Shown piece after piece: positions 17,914-28,060 of a stretch of DNA of 64,000 nucleotides. Position 1 is the stretch's first letter. Each line of letters starts with the position of its first letter. Below the pieces are notes generated by a model, which was not told the DNA's origin, made no database searches, and was given only the letters and a program-made list of their open reading frames with translations. A program made the translations under genes and the position numbers. The DNA is from Pseudonocardia alni. Lineage in GTDB: Bacteria; Actinomycetota; Actinomycetes; Mycobacteriales; Pseudonocardiaceae. Where the stretch lies: the NCBI RefSeq assembly GCF_002813375.1, contig NZ_PHUJ01000003.1, positions 930,001 through 994,000 of the forward strand, given 5' to 3'.

Positions 17914-18021
17914 TCAAGCTATGGCGCCGGTCACGCAAGCGTCAAGGGGTCGCCGGCGACGACGATGCTTGACAGCCCCCTGACGCCGTGGTCCGATTCA
18001 CACCGCACAACGGAATCACTT

Positions 18022-18036
18022 TTCCGCATTGCGGAA
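18022..18036 (+). promoter_or_regulatory. Candidate IclR operator of the glyoxylate operon
   Basis: TTCCGCATTGCGGAA is a perfect 15-bp palindrome (7-bp arms around one base), 15 bases before the GTG start of the first gene. It is the most symmetric member of the set and lies between a TTGACA at 17969-17974 and the ribosome-binding site GGAGG at 18042-18046. Confidence 0.7.
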
Positions 18037-18051
18037 TGATCGGAGGCTCCG

Positions 18052-18444
18052 GTGACTGCCCTCTTCTGTTCCGGTGACGCGATGCGCGGCGGCCGGCTCC
18101 ACCACAACGTGTCCGCCCACCCGTTCCTGGGCGGGGTCCGGACCGCTCCGCACTACCGCATGTACTCGGTACGCGACCAGTTCCCGGCCCTGCTGGAGGA
18201 CCCCTCCGGCGGCGTGCCGCTGGCCGGGGAGATCTACGACGTCCCGCTCTCGGCGATCCGCACCGACTTCCTGCCCGACGAGCCGCCGGAGCTCGAGCTC
18301 ACCGTCATCGAGCTCGACGACGGCCGCGACGTCCTCGCCGTCGGGTTGCGGCCCGGTGTGCTGGAGCGCCAGCGCGACGAGCTCACCGACATCACCACCC
18401 ACGGCGGGTGGCGGGCCTACCGGGGACTGCCCGAGCCCGCCTGA
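18052..18444 (+). CDS. GGCT-fold protein related to the C-terminal domain of allophanate hydrolase
   Basis: The 130-residue product resembles the stand-alone form of the allophanate hydrolase C-terminal (gamma-glutamylcyclotransferase-like) domain: FCSGDAMRGGRLHHNV at the start, TAPHYRMYSV, then GEIYDVPLSAI and a closing repeat-free helix. No amidase domain and no urea carboxylase are nearby, and urea here is handled by urease, so an allophanate role is unlikely. It heads the glyoxylate/allantoate operon under the best IclR box. The pathway lacks a recognised ureidoglycolate lyase or amidohydrolase, so this protein is a candidate for handling ureidoglycolate or a related carbamoyl compound. 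That is inference. Confidence 0.7.
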   Translation: MTALFCSGDAMRGGRLHHNVSAHPFLGGVRTAPHYRMYSVRDQFPALLEDPSGGVPLAGEIYDVPLSAIRTDFLPDEPPELELTVIELDDGRDVLAVGLRPGVLERQRDELTDITTHGGWRAYRGLPEPA

Positions 18445-18464
18445 GGACCGAGGAGGCCCCTGAA

Positions 18465-19253
18465 GTGCGCTACACCGTCAACTGCTCCATCGTGTTCCCC
18501 GACCTGCCGCTGCTCGAGCGGCCCGCGGCCGCCGCGGCGGCCGGCTTCGACGCCGTCGAGTTCTGGTGGCCGTTCGCGGACTCCGTGCCCGGCGACCACG
18601 AGGTCGACGCCTTCGTCACGGCCGTCGCCGACGCCGGCGTCACCCTCACCGGGCTCAACTTCACCGCGGGCGACATGCCCGCGGGTGAGCGCGGCATCCT
18701 GTCCGACCCGGACCGCGCGGGCGAGTTCGCCGACAACGTCGCCGTCGCCGTCGGTATCGGCGAGCGGCTCGGCACGCTCGGTTTCAACGCCCTCCACGGC
18801 AACCGGCGCGACGACCTGGACCCGCGCGTCCAGGACGAGACCGCTGTCCGCAGCCTCGCACTGGCCGCCGACGCGGCCGCCCGCATCGGCGCGGTCGCGC
18901 TGCTCGAACCGGTCAGCGGCGTCGACGCCTACCCCCTGAAGACCGCCGACGACGCCGTCGCCGTGCTCGACCGGGTCGGGTCGCCGCATCTGCGGCTGCT
19001 GCTCGACGTCTACCACCTCGCGGTGAACGGCGACGACCCCGCGGCCGCGATCGACCGCCACGCCGACCGGATCGGCCACGTCCAGATCGCCGACGCCCCC
19101 GGCCGCGGTGAGCCCGGCACCGGGGACCTGCCGATCGCCGACCTGCTCGCCCGGGTCGTCGCCGTCGGCTACGACGGCCCGGTCAGCCTCGAGTACAAGC
19201 CCGTCACCGCCGACCCGTTCGGCTGGCTGACCAGGGAAGGAGCTTCCGCATGA
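18465..19253 (+). CDS. hyi: Hydroxypyruvate isomerase family protein
   Basis: This is a TIM-barrel enzyme (xylose isomerase-like AP-endonuclease 2 fold) that interconverts hydroxypyruvate and tartronate semialdehyde. The 262-residue product has GFDAVEFWWPF near residue 30, GFNALHGNR, LLEPVSGVDAYPLKTADDAV and LLLDVYHLAVN, with metal/acid residues at the Glu of LLEPV, the Asp of LLDVYH and the Glu of SLEYKP. GTG 18465 is preferred because AGGAGG lies at 18451-18456. The stop overlaps glxR by four bases. Confidence 0.9.
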   Translation: MRYTVNCSIVFPDLPLLERPAAAAAAGFDAVEFWWPFADSVPGDHEVDAFVTAVADAGVTLTGLNFTAGDMPAGERGILSDPDRAGEFADNVAVAVGIGERLGTLGFNALHGNRRDDLDPRVQDETAVRSLALAADAAARIGAVALLEPVSGVDAYPLKTADDAVAVLDRVGSPHLRLLLDVYHLAVNGDDPAAAIDRHADRIGHVQIADAPGRGEPGTGDLPIADLLARVVAVGYDGPVSLEYKPVTADPFGWLTREGASA

Positions 19254-20127
19254 GCGCCATCGCCTTCGTCGGCCTCGGGATCATGGGCGGCCCGATGGCC
19301 CGCCACCTCGTGAAGGCCGGGCACGACGTCGTCGGCCACAACCGGAGCCCGGAGAAGGCGGAGGCCCTCGCCGCCGACGGCGGCCGGGCCGCCACGACGG
19401 TCGCCGAGGCGGTGACCGGCGCCGACGTGGTCGCGCTGATGCTGCCCGACTCCCCCGACGTCGTCGACGTCTGCACCCGCGACGGCGGCGTGTTCGACAC
19501 CGCGGAGCCGGGCACCCTGGTGGTCGACTTCTCCACGATCCGCCCCGACGTCGCCCGGGACCTCGCCGCCCGCGCGGCCGAGCGCGGCCTGCGGATGCTC
19601 GACGCCCCGGTCTCCGGCGGCCAGGCGGGCGCCGAGAACGCCGCTCTGTCGATCATGGTCGGCGGGGAGGAGGTCGACGTGGCCGCCGCCCGCCCGCTGC
19701 TCGACGTCGTCGGGAGCACCGTCGTGCACGTCGGCCCGTCCGGGGCCGGGCAGACCGTCAAGGCCGCGAACCAGCTGATCGTCGCCGGGAACATCGCCCT
19801 GCTCGCCGAGGCGATCGAGTTCCTGCGTGCGCACGGCGCCGACCTCGACGCCGCCGTCCGTGTGCTCGGCGGCGGACTCGCCGGCTCGAAGGTCCTCGAC
19901 CAGAAGGCCCTGAAGATGCTGGCCGGGGAGTACGCCCCCGGCTTCCGGATCGACCTGCACGACAAGGACATGGGCATCGTCGCCGACTCCGCCCGCGAGG
20001 CCGGGGTGGTCGCCCCGGTGGCCGCGCTCGTCGCCCAGCTCGTCGCCGCCACCCGGGCCGCCGGTGACGGCGGCCTCGACCACTCCGCCCTGCACCGCAC
20101 CGTCCGCCGCCTGAACGGGGAATCGTC

Positions 20128-20131
<4 letters not shown>
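19250..20131 (+). CDS. glxR: Tartronate semialdehyde reductase (2-hydroxy-3-oxopropionate reductase)
   Basis: This is a beta-hydroxyacid dehydrogenase that reduces tartronate semialdehyde to D-glycerate with NAD(P)H. The 293-residue product has the Rossmann motif [15 protein letters not shown] at the N-terminus, the substrate motif [22 protein letters not shown] and the catalytic Lys171 in [10 protein letters not shown]. The KAANQ form and operon position next to gcl support this over hydroxyisobutyrate dehydrogenase. It overlaps hyi and gcl by four bases on each side. Confidence 0.94.
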
Positions 20132-21914
<1,783 letters not shown>

Positions 21915-21918
<4 letters not shown>

Positions 21919-23081
21919 GCGCGATCCTGCTGGCCCCGGACAAGTTCAAGGGCTCGCTGGACGCCGCCGCCGTCGCCGACGCGCTCGCGGCCGGGATCGC
22001 CGACGTCGACCCGGGCCGTCCGGTGCGCCGCTGCCCGGTCGCCGACGGCGGCGAGGGCACCGTCGCCGCGGCGCTGGCCGCCGGCTGGGAGCCGGTCACG
22101 ACCATCGCGACCGGCCCCACCGGGGCTCCGCTGAGGGCCGTCTGGGCCCGGGCCGGGGCGTCCGCGCTGGTGGAGCTGGCGTCGACGGCCGGGCTCGCGG
22201 TCCTGCCCGGCGGGGTGCGCGACCCGGGCGGCGCGGGCACCGAGGGGCTCGGCACCGTGCTCGCCGCGGTGCTCGACGCCGGGTGCACCGACGTCGTCGT
22301 CGGGCTCGGGGGCAGTGCCACCACCGACGGCGGCGCCGGGCTGCTGCGCGGGCTCGGCGCCCGCGTGCTCGACGCCGGCGGCGCCGAGATCGGGCGGGGC
22401 GGCGCGGCGCTGGCCCGGGCCGACCGGCTCGACCCGGCCGGGCTGCACCCGCGGCTGCGGGACCCGGCCGTGCGGGTCCGGCTCGCCGCCGACGTCGACA
22501 ACCCGCTGCTCGGCCCGCACGGCGCCGCGGCCGTCTACGGTCCGCAGAAGGGCGCCGACGCCGCCGGGGTCGCCGCGCTCGACGCCGCGCTGGCCCGCTG
22601 GGTGCGGGTGCTCGCCGCCGCCACCGGCACCGATGCCGACGCGCTCGCCGCGGCGCGCGGCGCCGGTGCCGCGGGCGGGACGGGGCTCGCGCTGACCGCC
22701 GTCTGCGGGGCGCGCGTCGCACCCGGCGTCGGTACCGTCCTGGAGCTGACCGGCTTCGACGACGAGCTGGCCGGTGCCGGCCTCGTCGTCACCGGGGAGG
22801 GCAGACTGGACGCCCAGACCCTGCACGGCAAGGCCCCGGCCGGGGTCGCCGCCGCCGCCCGCGCGGCCGGGGCCCCGGTCGTCGCCGTCGCCGGGCAGGT
22901 GACCCTCGGCCCGGCCGCACTGCGGGCCGCGGGTTTCGTCGCGACCTACGCCCTGACCGACACCGCACTCGACCACCGCGACGCGGTCGACCGCGCCGCC
23001 GAGCTGCTGCGTCTGCTGGGCGCCCGGATCGCCACCGACCACCCGTCCCCCACCCGCCCGATGATCAGGAGCAGACCGTGA
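21915..23081 (+). CDS. glxK: Glycerate kinase
   Basis: This is a GarK/GlxK-type glycerate 2-kinase family enzyme of 388 residues that phosphorylates D-glycerate and sends the carbon of glyoxylate into lower glycolysis. Signatures are [18 protein letters not shown] at the start, [31 protein letters not shown] and [17 protein letters not shown]. The GTG start overlaps gcl (GTGA) and the stop overlaps the allantoicase GTG. Whether 2- or 3-phosphoglycerate is formed cannot be read; this family usually gives 2-phosphoglycerate. Confidence 0.94.
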
Positions 23082-24070
23082 CCGACCCCTCGCTCATCGA
23101 CCTGGCCTCCCGCGCGCTCGGCGGCTCGGTCGTCGCCGCGAACGACGAGTTCTTCGCCCAGCGCGAGAACCTCATCACCGCCGCCCCGCCCCGCTTCGAC
23201 CCCGACGAGTTCGGTCTCAAGGGCAAGGTCTACGACGGCTGGGAGACCCGGCGCCGCCGCGAGCCCGGCCACGACTGGGCGCTGGTCCGCCTGGGTGCGC
23301 CGGGCGTGGTGGACCACGTCGTCGTCGACACCTCCTGGTTCAGGGGCAACTACCCGCCGGAGATCGCCGTCGAGGCGACCGCCGTCGACGGCCACCCCTC
23401 CCCCGACGAGCTGGAGAAGGCGCCCTGGCACGAGATCGTGCCGCGCTCGGCGTGCGCCGGGCACACCGCGAACGTCTACCCGGTGACCGACACCCGCCGG
23501 GCCACCCACCTGCGGCTGATCATGCACCCGGACGGCGGGATCGCCCGGTTCCGGGTGCTCGGCCGGGTGCTGCCCGACCCGCGGTTCCTCGAGGGCACCG
23601 TGGACCTGCTCGCGGCGGAGAACGGCGGACACGTCACCGGCTGCTCCGACGAGTTCTACTCCTCCCCCGGCAACCTGCTGCTGCCGGGGAAGGCGCGGCA
23701 CATGGGCGAGGGCTGGGAGAACGCGCGGCGCCGCGACGGCGGCAACGACTGGGTCGAGTTCGCGCTCGCCGCGGGCGGGGTCCCGCGGCACGTGGAGGTC
23801 GACACGACCTGGTTCGTCGGGAACGCGCCGGGCTGGGTCTCGGTCAGCACCCGCGACGAGCGCACCGGCGGGTCGTGGACGGTGCTGCGGGACCGCGAGC
23901 GGGTGCAGCCCGACACCCGGCACCGGTTCCTGCTGCCGGGCGCCGCACCGGCCACCCACCTGCGTCTGGACGTGTTCCCCGACGGCGGGCTGTCCCGGCT
24001 GCGGTGCTGGGGCGAGCTCGACGAGGACGGCGCGGCCGCCGTGCGCCGCGCCCTCGACGCGGCGGGCTGA
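23078..24070 (+). CDS. alc: Allantoicase
   Basis: Allantoicase hydrolyses allantoate to S-ureidoglycolate and urea. The 330-residue product consists of two similar jelly-roll halves. The first has VVAANDEFFAQRENLI, KGKVYDGWETRRRR and HDWALVRLG; the second repeats the pattern with TGCSDEFYSSPGNLL, GEGWENARRRDGGNDW and VEFAL. The GTG start overlaps the kinase gene by four bases. It is the last gene of the operon, 21 bases before the convergent STAS gene. The urea feeds urease and the ureidoglycolate must be cleaved to glyoxylate by an enzyme not recognised here. Confidence 0.95.
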   Translation: MTDPSLIDLASRALGGSVVAANDEFFAQRENLITAAPPRFDPDEFGLKGKVYDGWETRRRREPGHDWALVRLGAPGVVDHVVVDTSWFRGNYPPEIAVEATAVDGHPSPDELEKAPWHEIVPRSACAGHTANVYPVTDTRRATHLRLIMHPDGGIARFRVLGRVLPDPRFLEGTVDLLAAENGGHVTGCSDEFYSSPGNLLLPGKARHMGEGWENARRRDGGNDWVEFALAAGGVPRHVEVDTTWFVGNAPGWVSVSTRDERTGGSWTVLRDRERVQPDTRHRFLLPGAAPATHLRLDVFPDGGLSRLRCWGELDEDGAAAVRRALDAAG

Positions 24071-24091
24071 CGGCGCCGGGGCCGGTCGGGG

Positions 24092-24556
24092 TCAGGTACC
24101 GGAGGAGACCGGCCTGCCACCCGCGCGGTCGTCGCCTGCCCGGCGCGGTCCGGGCACGGTCCCGGCACCACCGGCGGTGCCGGCACGGGCCGCGGTCAGC
24201 GTCCGGACGGCGACCTCGGCGGAGGGGAAGGCACTGCAGCGCTGCAGGACCTGGCGGGCGGGCAGCGGCAGCAGCTCCGCCCGGCCGCCGCACCCGGCCA
24301 GGTGCAGACGCACACCCTCGGCACGCGAGCGGGCGACGACCGCGCCGAGCCGCTCGGTGGCGGGCCCGTCGAAGGCGTTGACCCCGGAGAGGTCGACGAC
24401 GACGTGTCCCGGGGTCCGGCCGCACCGAGCCTGCGCGTCGAGCATCCGCGCCAGCGCCTCCACTCCCGGACGGTCCAGCCGCCCGGACACCCGGATCAGC
24501 CGCACCCCCGGTCCCGCCGTCTCGACCGCCAGCCCGATCCCCGTCTGCCCCGCCAC
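24092..24556 (-). CDS. STAS domain protein lacking the usual phosphorylatable serine
   Basis: This is a soluble protein of 154 residues from GTG 24556. It has a STAS (anti-sigma-factor antagonist-like) core: VRLIRVSGRLDRPGVEAL, GHVVVDLSGVNAFDGPATERLGAV and RLHLAGC. In SpoIIAA-type proteins the loop reads DSSG with the target serine; here it is DGPA, so regulation by serine phosphorylation is unlikely in the standard form. A Gly/Arg-rich tail follows. It could still bind a partner protein, but no anti-sigma factor lies nearby. Confidence 0.7.
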   Translation of the reverse strand: MAGQTGIGLAVETAGPGVRLIRVSGRLDRPGVEALARMLDAQARCGRTPGHVVVDLSGVNAFDGPATERLGAVVARSRAEGVRLHLAGCGGRAELLPLPARQVLQRCSAFPSAEVAVRTLTAARAGTAGGAGTVPGPRRAGDDRAGGRPVSSGT

Positions 24557-24907
24557 GTCCGCCTCCTCGCCGCGCCGGGCCCGCCCGGGCCCGGACACCC
24601 GCGGCCTTCCCGGAGCTCCGCGGTCTACACGCGCACGGACGGCTTGATCGATACCGTCGCCCGGTTCGGGGAAACCGGACCAATCCGGCCGCACCGCGTG
24701 ATATACATCACCTCGCGTGAGCAGCCGGTCTCCCACCGGCACGCACCCGCCTCGTCGCAGGCCACGCACCCCGAGGACCCACCACCCGTCGCTGGGGAGC
24801 GGACGGGTGGTCGCCCCGGCCGGGGCCGGCGGATTCGGGACCGCCGACCCCGGCCGACTCGGCCCCACATACCACCGTCCGGGGCGGTCGCACGGCCCCG
24901 TCGGAGA
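24557..24907. other. 351-base stretch without a convincing gene
   Basis: This is the 5' region of the STAS gene and the 3' side of the DUF2795-like gene. It holds a palindromic CRP-type motif at 24698-24711. Open frames through it have no family features. Nothing else is recognised. Confidence 0.5.
24698..24711. promoter_or_regulatory. Candidate CRP-type site GTGA-N6-TCAC
   Basis: GTGATATACATCAC is symmetric (GTGAT/ATCAC) and fits the CRP/FNR-family core GTGA-N6-TCAC. It lies about 140 bases upstream of the STAS gene. No CRP gene is in the window; the call rests on the motif alone. Confidence 0.35.
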
Positions 24908-25348
24908 TCAGGCCGGGCGGTGCCCCGGCGCGGGCGCGGGCCTGCCGTGGGCACGCGGCGGGCGCGGCGCGACACCGGCCCGCTCGGCGGGGTGCAGCCG
25001 GTCGGCGCCGATCGCGGGCCGCACCGGTGCCGGGCGCAGCCGGCCACGCGCCGCGGCCGTGAGCACCTCGACGACGGCCTCGAACGACGGGTACCGCCCG
25101 TCGGGCAGCGGGAGGATCTGCTGGCGGACCACGCCGCTCACACCCCACGCCTCGGCCTCGGCGAGGACCTGCCAGCGGTGGGCGGGCCAGCGCAGACCGG
25201 CCAGCACGCGTCCGAGGTTCTCGCGCAGCCGCTCCAGGTCGCCCGGTGACACCGGCAGCGGGTCGACCGGCGACAGCACGGTCCGGGCGGCCGGGACCGG
25301 CGCGGGGACCGGGCGCAGCGCGCGTCCCGGCACGGGGGGTGCGCTCAC
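24908..25348 (-). CDS. Small DUF2795-like protein
   Basis: The 146-residue product has a central segment of about 50 residues, LRWPAHRWQVLAEAEAWGVS, then LPLPDGRYPSFEAVVEVL, that resembles the DUF2795 pattern (WPa.k..L...A...ga...v...L..Lp...Y.s...v). Both ends are proline/arginine-rich and probably disordered. The GTG start overlaps the stop of the upstream small gene by four bases, so the two are translated together. Function is unknown. Confidence 0.6.
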   Translation of the reverse strand: MSAPPVPGRALRPVPAPVPAARTVLSPVDPLPVSPGDLERLRENLGRVLAGLRWPAHRWQVLAEAEAWGVSGVVRQQILPLPDGRYPSFEAVVEVLTAAARGRLRPAPVRPAIGADRLHPAERAGVAPRPPRAHGRPAPAPGHRPA

Positions 25349-25545
25349 GCGGCCCACCCCCTCTCCAGCTCGGGCTGCTGCGCCCCGCTGCACGCCGGGT
25401 CTCCGTCGAGGTGCCGGTAGGAGAAGGCGGGCCTCTCCAGCGGGGCCGCGGGGTCGGAATGCCGGAAGATCCGACAGACCGAGCCGTCCGCGACCGACGA
25501 CCAGCATCGTTCGCAGATGCGGAGCCGGGGAGTGTTGTGCTGCAC
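25345..25545 (-). CDS. Small cysteine-containing protein, coupled to the DUF2795-like gene
   Basis: The 66-residue product from GTG 25545 contains RICERCWSS (a CxxC pair), SVCRIFRHSD, SYRHLDGD and PACSGAQ, four cysteines that could bind metal. An in-frame ATG at 25629 would extend it by 28 Arg/Gly-rich residues without clear support. The GTGA overlap with the next gene supports it being real. I do not recognise the family. Confidence 0.5.
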   Translation of the reverse strand: MQHNTPRLRICERCWSSVADGSVCRIFRHSDPAAPLERPAFSYRHLDGDPACSGAQQPELERGWAA

Positions 25546-25727
25546 GATCCACCGCCTGGGGCGATTCCGGGACCCTGCCCGCCCGCCCCGTTCCGGTCGA
25601 CGTCCGCAGGTCGGCAAGGTCATCCCCACTGAGTGTGGTGGACGACATATCGACCCGCCACTCCTGGCCGTGTATCAGCGATCCGGCCGGAGGGAGACGT
25701 GTGCGGCGCGGGGCGGCCGGGGGCAGC

Positions 25728-26627
25728 TCACTCCCCCTCCGCGCGGTAGCGCTGCTCCAGCTCGCGGACCTCCCCGATCCCGGCGAGCTCGGCGAACGCG
25801 TCGAGACCGCCGAGCCGGTCGATCAGCGACGCCGGGGTGCCCTCGGCCCGCAGCCGCTCCAGCAGCTCCCGCATCCCGGCCGTCGCCGCGAGCAGGGTGC
25901 CCACCGGGAACAGGACCAGGGCGAACCCGAGCTCGGCCAGCCGGTCGCGCGACAGCGGCGGGGTGCGGCCGCCCTCGGCCCAGTTGAACACCAGCCGGTG
26001 CCCGGCCAGCGCGGTCGCGACGGTCTCGATGTCGCGCTCGGACGTCGGCGCCTCCACGAACAGCAGGTCGGCGCCGGCGTCGGCGAACCGGCGGGCCCGG
26101 TCGATCGCCGCGTCCAGCCCGTCGACGGCGGCGGCGTCGGTCCGCGCGATCACCAGCAGGTCCGGGTCGGTGCGGGCGTCGACGGCGGCCCGCACCTTCG
26201 CGGCCATCTCCGCGGCGGGCACCACCTGCTTGCCCGCGAGGTGCCCGCACCGCTTGGGCATGACCTGGTCCTCCAGGTGCAGCGCGGCGACCCCGGCCCG
26301 TTCGTAGTCGCGGACGGTGCGGATGACGTTGAGCGGGTTGCCGTAGCCGGTGTCCGCGTCGGCGATCAGCGGGAGGTCGACGGCGTCGGCCAGCCTGCCC
26401 GCGTGCGCGGCCATCTCCGCACCCCCGAGCAGGCCGACGTCGGGCCGGCCGAGCAGCCCGGCCGTCGTCCCGAACCCGGTCATGTAGACGACGTCGAACC
26501 CGGCCTGCTCGACCAGCCGCGCGGACAGCGCGTCGTAGGCGCCGGGGGCGAGCACCGGGGTGCCGGCGTCGAGCAGGGCACGCAGGCGCGCCCGGCGGTT
26601 CCCGGGTCGGCTGAGGAGGTCGGCCAC
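25728..26627 (-). CDS. Isocitrate lyase/PEP mutase family enzyme, KRCGH lyase type
   Basis: This is a predicted Mg-dependent C-C lyase on a 2-hydroxy or 2-alkyl dicarboxylate (relatives: 2-methylisocitrate lyase, 2,3-dimethylmalate lyase, oxaloacetate hydrolase). The 299-residue product has the metal loop IADADTGYGNPLNV (Asp90, Asp92) and K125-R-C-G-H129, the signature with the catalytic cysteine present in lyases but absent in PEP mutases. GTG 26627 is chosen, with AAGGGA upstream; ATG 26666 is an alternative. It is divergent from GntR/RutB-like/RutA-like genes and probably belongs to their pathway. The substrate is not assignable. Confidence 0.8.
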   Translation of the reverse strand: MADLLSRPGNRRARLRALLDAGTPVLAPGAYDALSARLVEQAGFDVVYMTGFGTTAGLLGRPDVGLLGGAEMAAHAGRLADAVDLPLIADADTGYGNPLNVIRTVRDYERAGVAALHLEDQVMPKRCGHLAGKQVVPAAEMAAKVRAAVDARTDPDLLVIARTDAAAVDGLDAAIDRARRFADAGADLLFVEAPTSERDIETVATALAGHRLVFNWAEGGRTPPLSRDRLAELGFALVLFPVGTLLAATAGMRELLERLRAEGTPASLIDRLGGLDAFAELAGIGEVRELEQRYRAEGE

Positions 26628-26652
26628 GGCGGGGTCCCTTCGTCGAGCTGGA

Positions 26653-26746
26653 TTGTGTACACGCATCGCCCACTCTGCCTGTCATCCGGACGTAACAACA
26701 GGTGGAGCCTTGTGCGTGACCGGCGGCACTCGTAGGTTGCATACAG
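26653..26746. promoter_or_regulatory. Divergent promoter region with two GntR-like half-palindromes
   Basis: TTGTGTACAC (26653-26662, containing the palindrome GTGTACAC) and TTGCATACAG (26737-26746) share TTGYRTACA. FCD-type GntR proteins often bind short sites with a central GTAC/TATAC. The sites bracket the region between the lyase gene and the gntR start, so a local regulator could control both directions. Confidence 0.45.
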
Positions 26747-26765
26747 CCCAACGCCGGAGGTGACG

Positions 26766-27422
26766 ATGGTCGACACGACTCCCCGGCGCGCCTCCGAGCG
26801 CGCCCAGGCCGCGCTGCGCGAGGAGATCCTCACCGGCGCGCTGGCCGCGGGCGCCCACCTGGGCGAGGTCGAGCTCGCCGACCGCCTCGGGGTGTCGCGC
26901 ACCCCGGTCCGCGAGGCGCTGTCCCGGCTGGCCGCGGAGGGGCTGGTCGAGCTGCACCCGCACCGCGGTGCGCGGGTCGCCACGTTCTCCGAGGCCGACC
27001 TCGACGACATCTTCGGGGTCCGCACCGCGCTGGAGCCGCGGGCCACGGCGCTGGCCGCCGCCCGCGCGACCGCCGCCGACCTCGACGAGCTCGACGACCT
27101 CGCCGGCCGCATGCTCGCCGTCGGCGGCCCCGGCCCCGGGCAGGACCTCGACGCCCTGGTCGCCCTGAACCGGCGGTTCCACGCCCGGCTGCTCGAGATC
27201 GCCGACACCCCCGCGCTCGCCTCCGCGCTGGCCGGCGTGGTGCACGCACCGGTCGTGCTGCGCACCTTCCACACCTACGATGCGGCGTCGCTGGCCCGCA
27301 GCCTCGCCCATCACGCCGAGATCGTCGCCGCACTGCGCGCCGGGGACGGCGGCTGGGCCTCCGCGGTGATGGTCAGCCACATCGCCAACGCCCGCGCCGT
27401 GATGACCGGGGACCGCCGGTGA
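26766..27422 (+). CDS. GntR family regulator (FCD/FadR subgroup)
   Basis: The 218-residue product has an N-terminal winged helix (GAHLGEVELADRLGVSRTPVREALSRLAAEGLVEL, in two pieces about residues 27-62) and a C-terminal all-helical FCD ligand domain with FGVRTALEPRATALAA, NRRFHARLLEIAD and HHAEIVAALRAGD; the His residues of the last two motifs are usual metal ligands. ATG 26766 has GGAGG five bases upstream. It overlaps the cysteine hydrolase gene by four bases and probably controls the local catabolic genes. Confidence 0.9.
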   Translation: MVDTTPRRASERAQAALREEILTGALAAGAHLGEVELADRLGVSRTPVREALSRLAAEGLVELHPHRGARVATFSEADLDDIFGVRTALEPRATALAAARATAADLDELDDLAGRMLAVGGPGPGQDLDALVALNRRFHARLLEIADTPALASALAGVVHAPVVLRTFHTYDAASLARSLAHHAEIVAALRAGDGGWASAVMVSHIANARAVMTGDRR

Positions 27423-28060
27423 CCGGGGCCGGGTCGGGACCGCACGGTGCGCCGTTCTCGGGCCGGGTCGGCTGGGGCGCGGCACCGGCCGTCGTCGTGG
27501 TGGACCTCGTGGCCGCCTACACCGAGCCGGACGGGCCCTTCTTCCTCGGGGACGCCGCGACCGCGCAGCGCGTCACCGGCGGCTGCGACGCCGTGGTCGC
27601 CGCGGCCCGCGCGGGCGGGCACCCGGTCGTCTGGACCGTCGTGCGCTACGCCGCCGACCTCGCCGACGCGGGGTTCTTCGCCGCGAAGGTCCCCGCCCTG
27701 TCCTGCTTCGCCGAGGGCGCCCCCGGGGACTGGGGCCGGCTCGTCCTCGACCCGGCGCCGGGCGAGACGCTGCTGGCCAAGCAGCACGCGTCCGCCTTCG
27801 CCGGGACCTCGCTCGCCGCGACGCTGCGGGCCCGCGGGGTCGACACCGTCGTCGTCACGGGGGTGTCGACGTCGGGCTGCGTCCGCGCCACCGCCACCGA
27901 CGCGCTCGCCGCCGGGTTCCGCCCGGTCGTCGTCGCCGACGCCTGCGCCGACCGCGACGCCGGCGTCCACGCCCGCAACCTCGCCGACCTCGACGCCAAG
28001 TACGCCGACGTCGCCGACCTGCCCAGCACCGTCACACAGCTGTCCACCCCGGAGGTCTGA
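27419..28060 (+). CDS. Isochorismatase-like cysteine hydrolase, RutB/N-carbamoylsarcosine amidase type
   Basis: This is a predicted amide or carbamoyl hydrolase of 213 residues with the complete catalytic triad: Asp29 (VVVVDLVAAY), Lys121 (LLAKQHASAF) and Cys154 (GVSTSGCVRATATDA). The S-G-C-V-R motif with the AKxxxSAFxxT region is typical of N-carbamoylsarcosine amidase, RutB ureidoacrylate amidohydrolase and maleamate amidase. It overlaps gntR by four bases and abuts the RutA-like gene, so it probably cleaves the ring-opened product of that monooxygenase. Confidence 0.85.
   Translation: MTGAGSGPHGAPFSGRVGWGAAPAVVVVDLVAAYTEPDGPFFLGDAATAQRVTGGCDAVVAAARAGGHPVVWTVVRYAADLADAGFFAAKVPALSCFAEGAPGDWGRLVLDPAPGETLLAKQHASAFAGTSLAATLRARGVDTVVVTGVSTSGCVRATATDALAAGFRPVVVADACADRDAGVHARNLADLDAKYADVADLPSTVTQLSTPEV

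Noticed and set aside
18052..18444. Annotating the first glyoxylate-operon gene as allophanate hydrolase
   Set aside because: Only the C-terminal-like domain is present; there is no amidase domain or urea carboxylase, and urease handles urea here.
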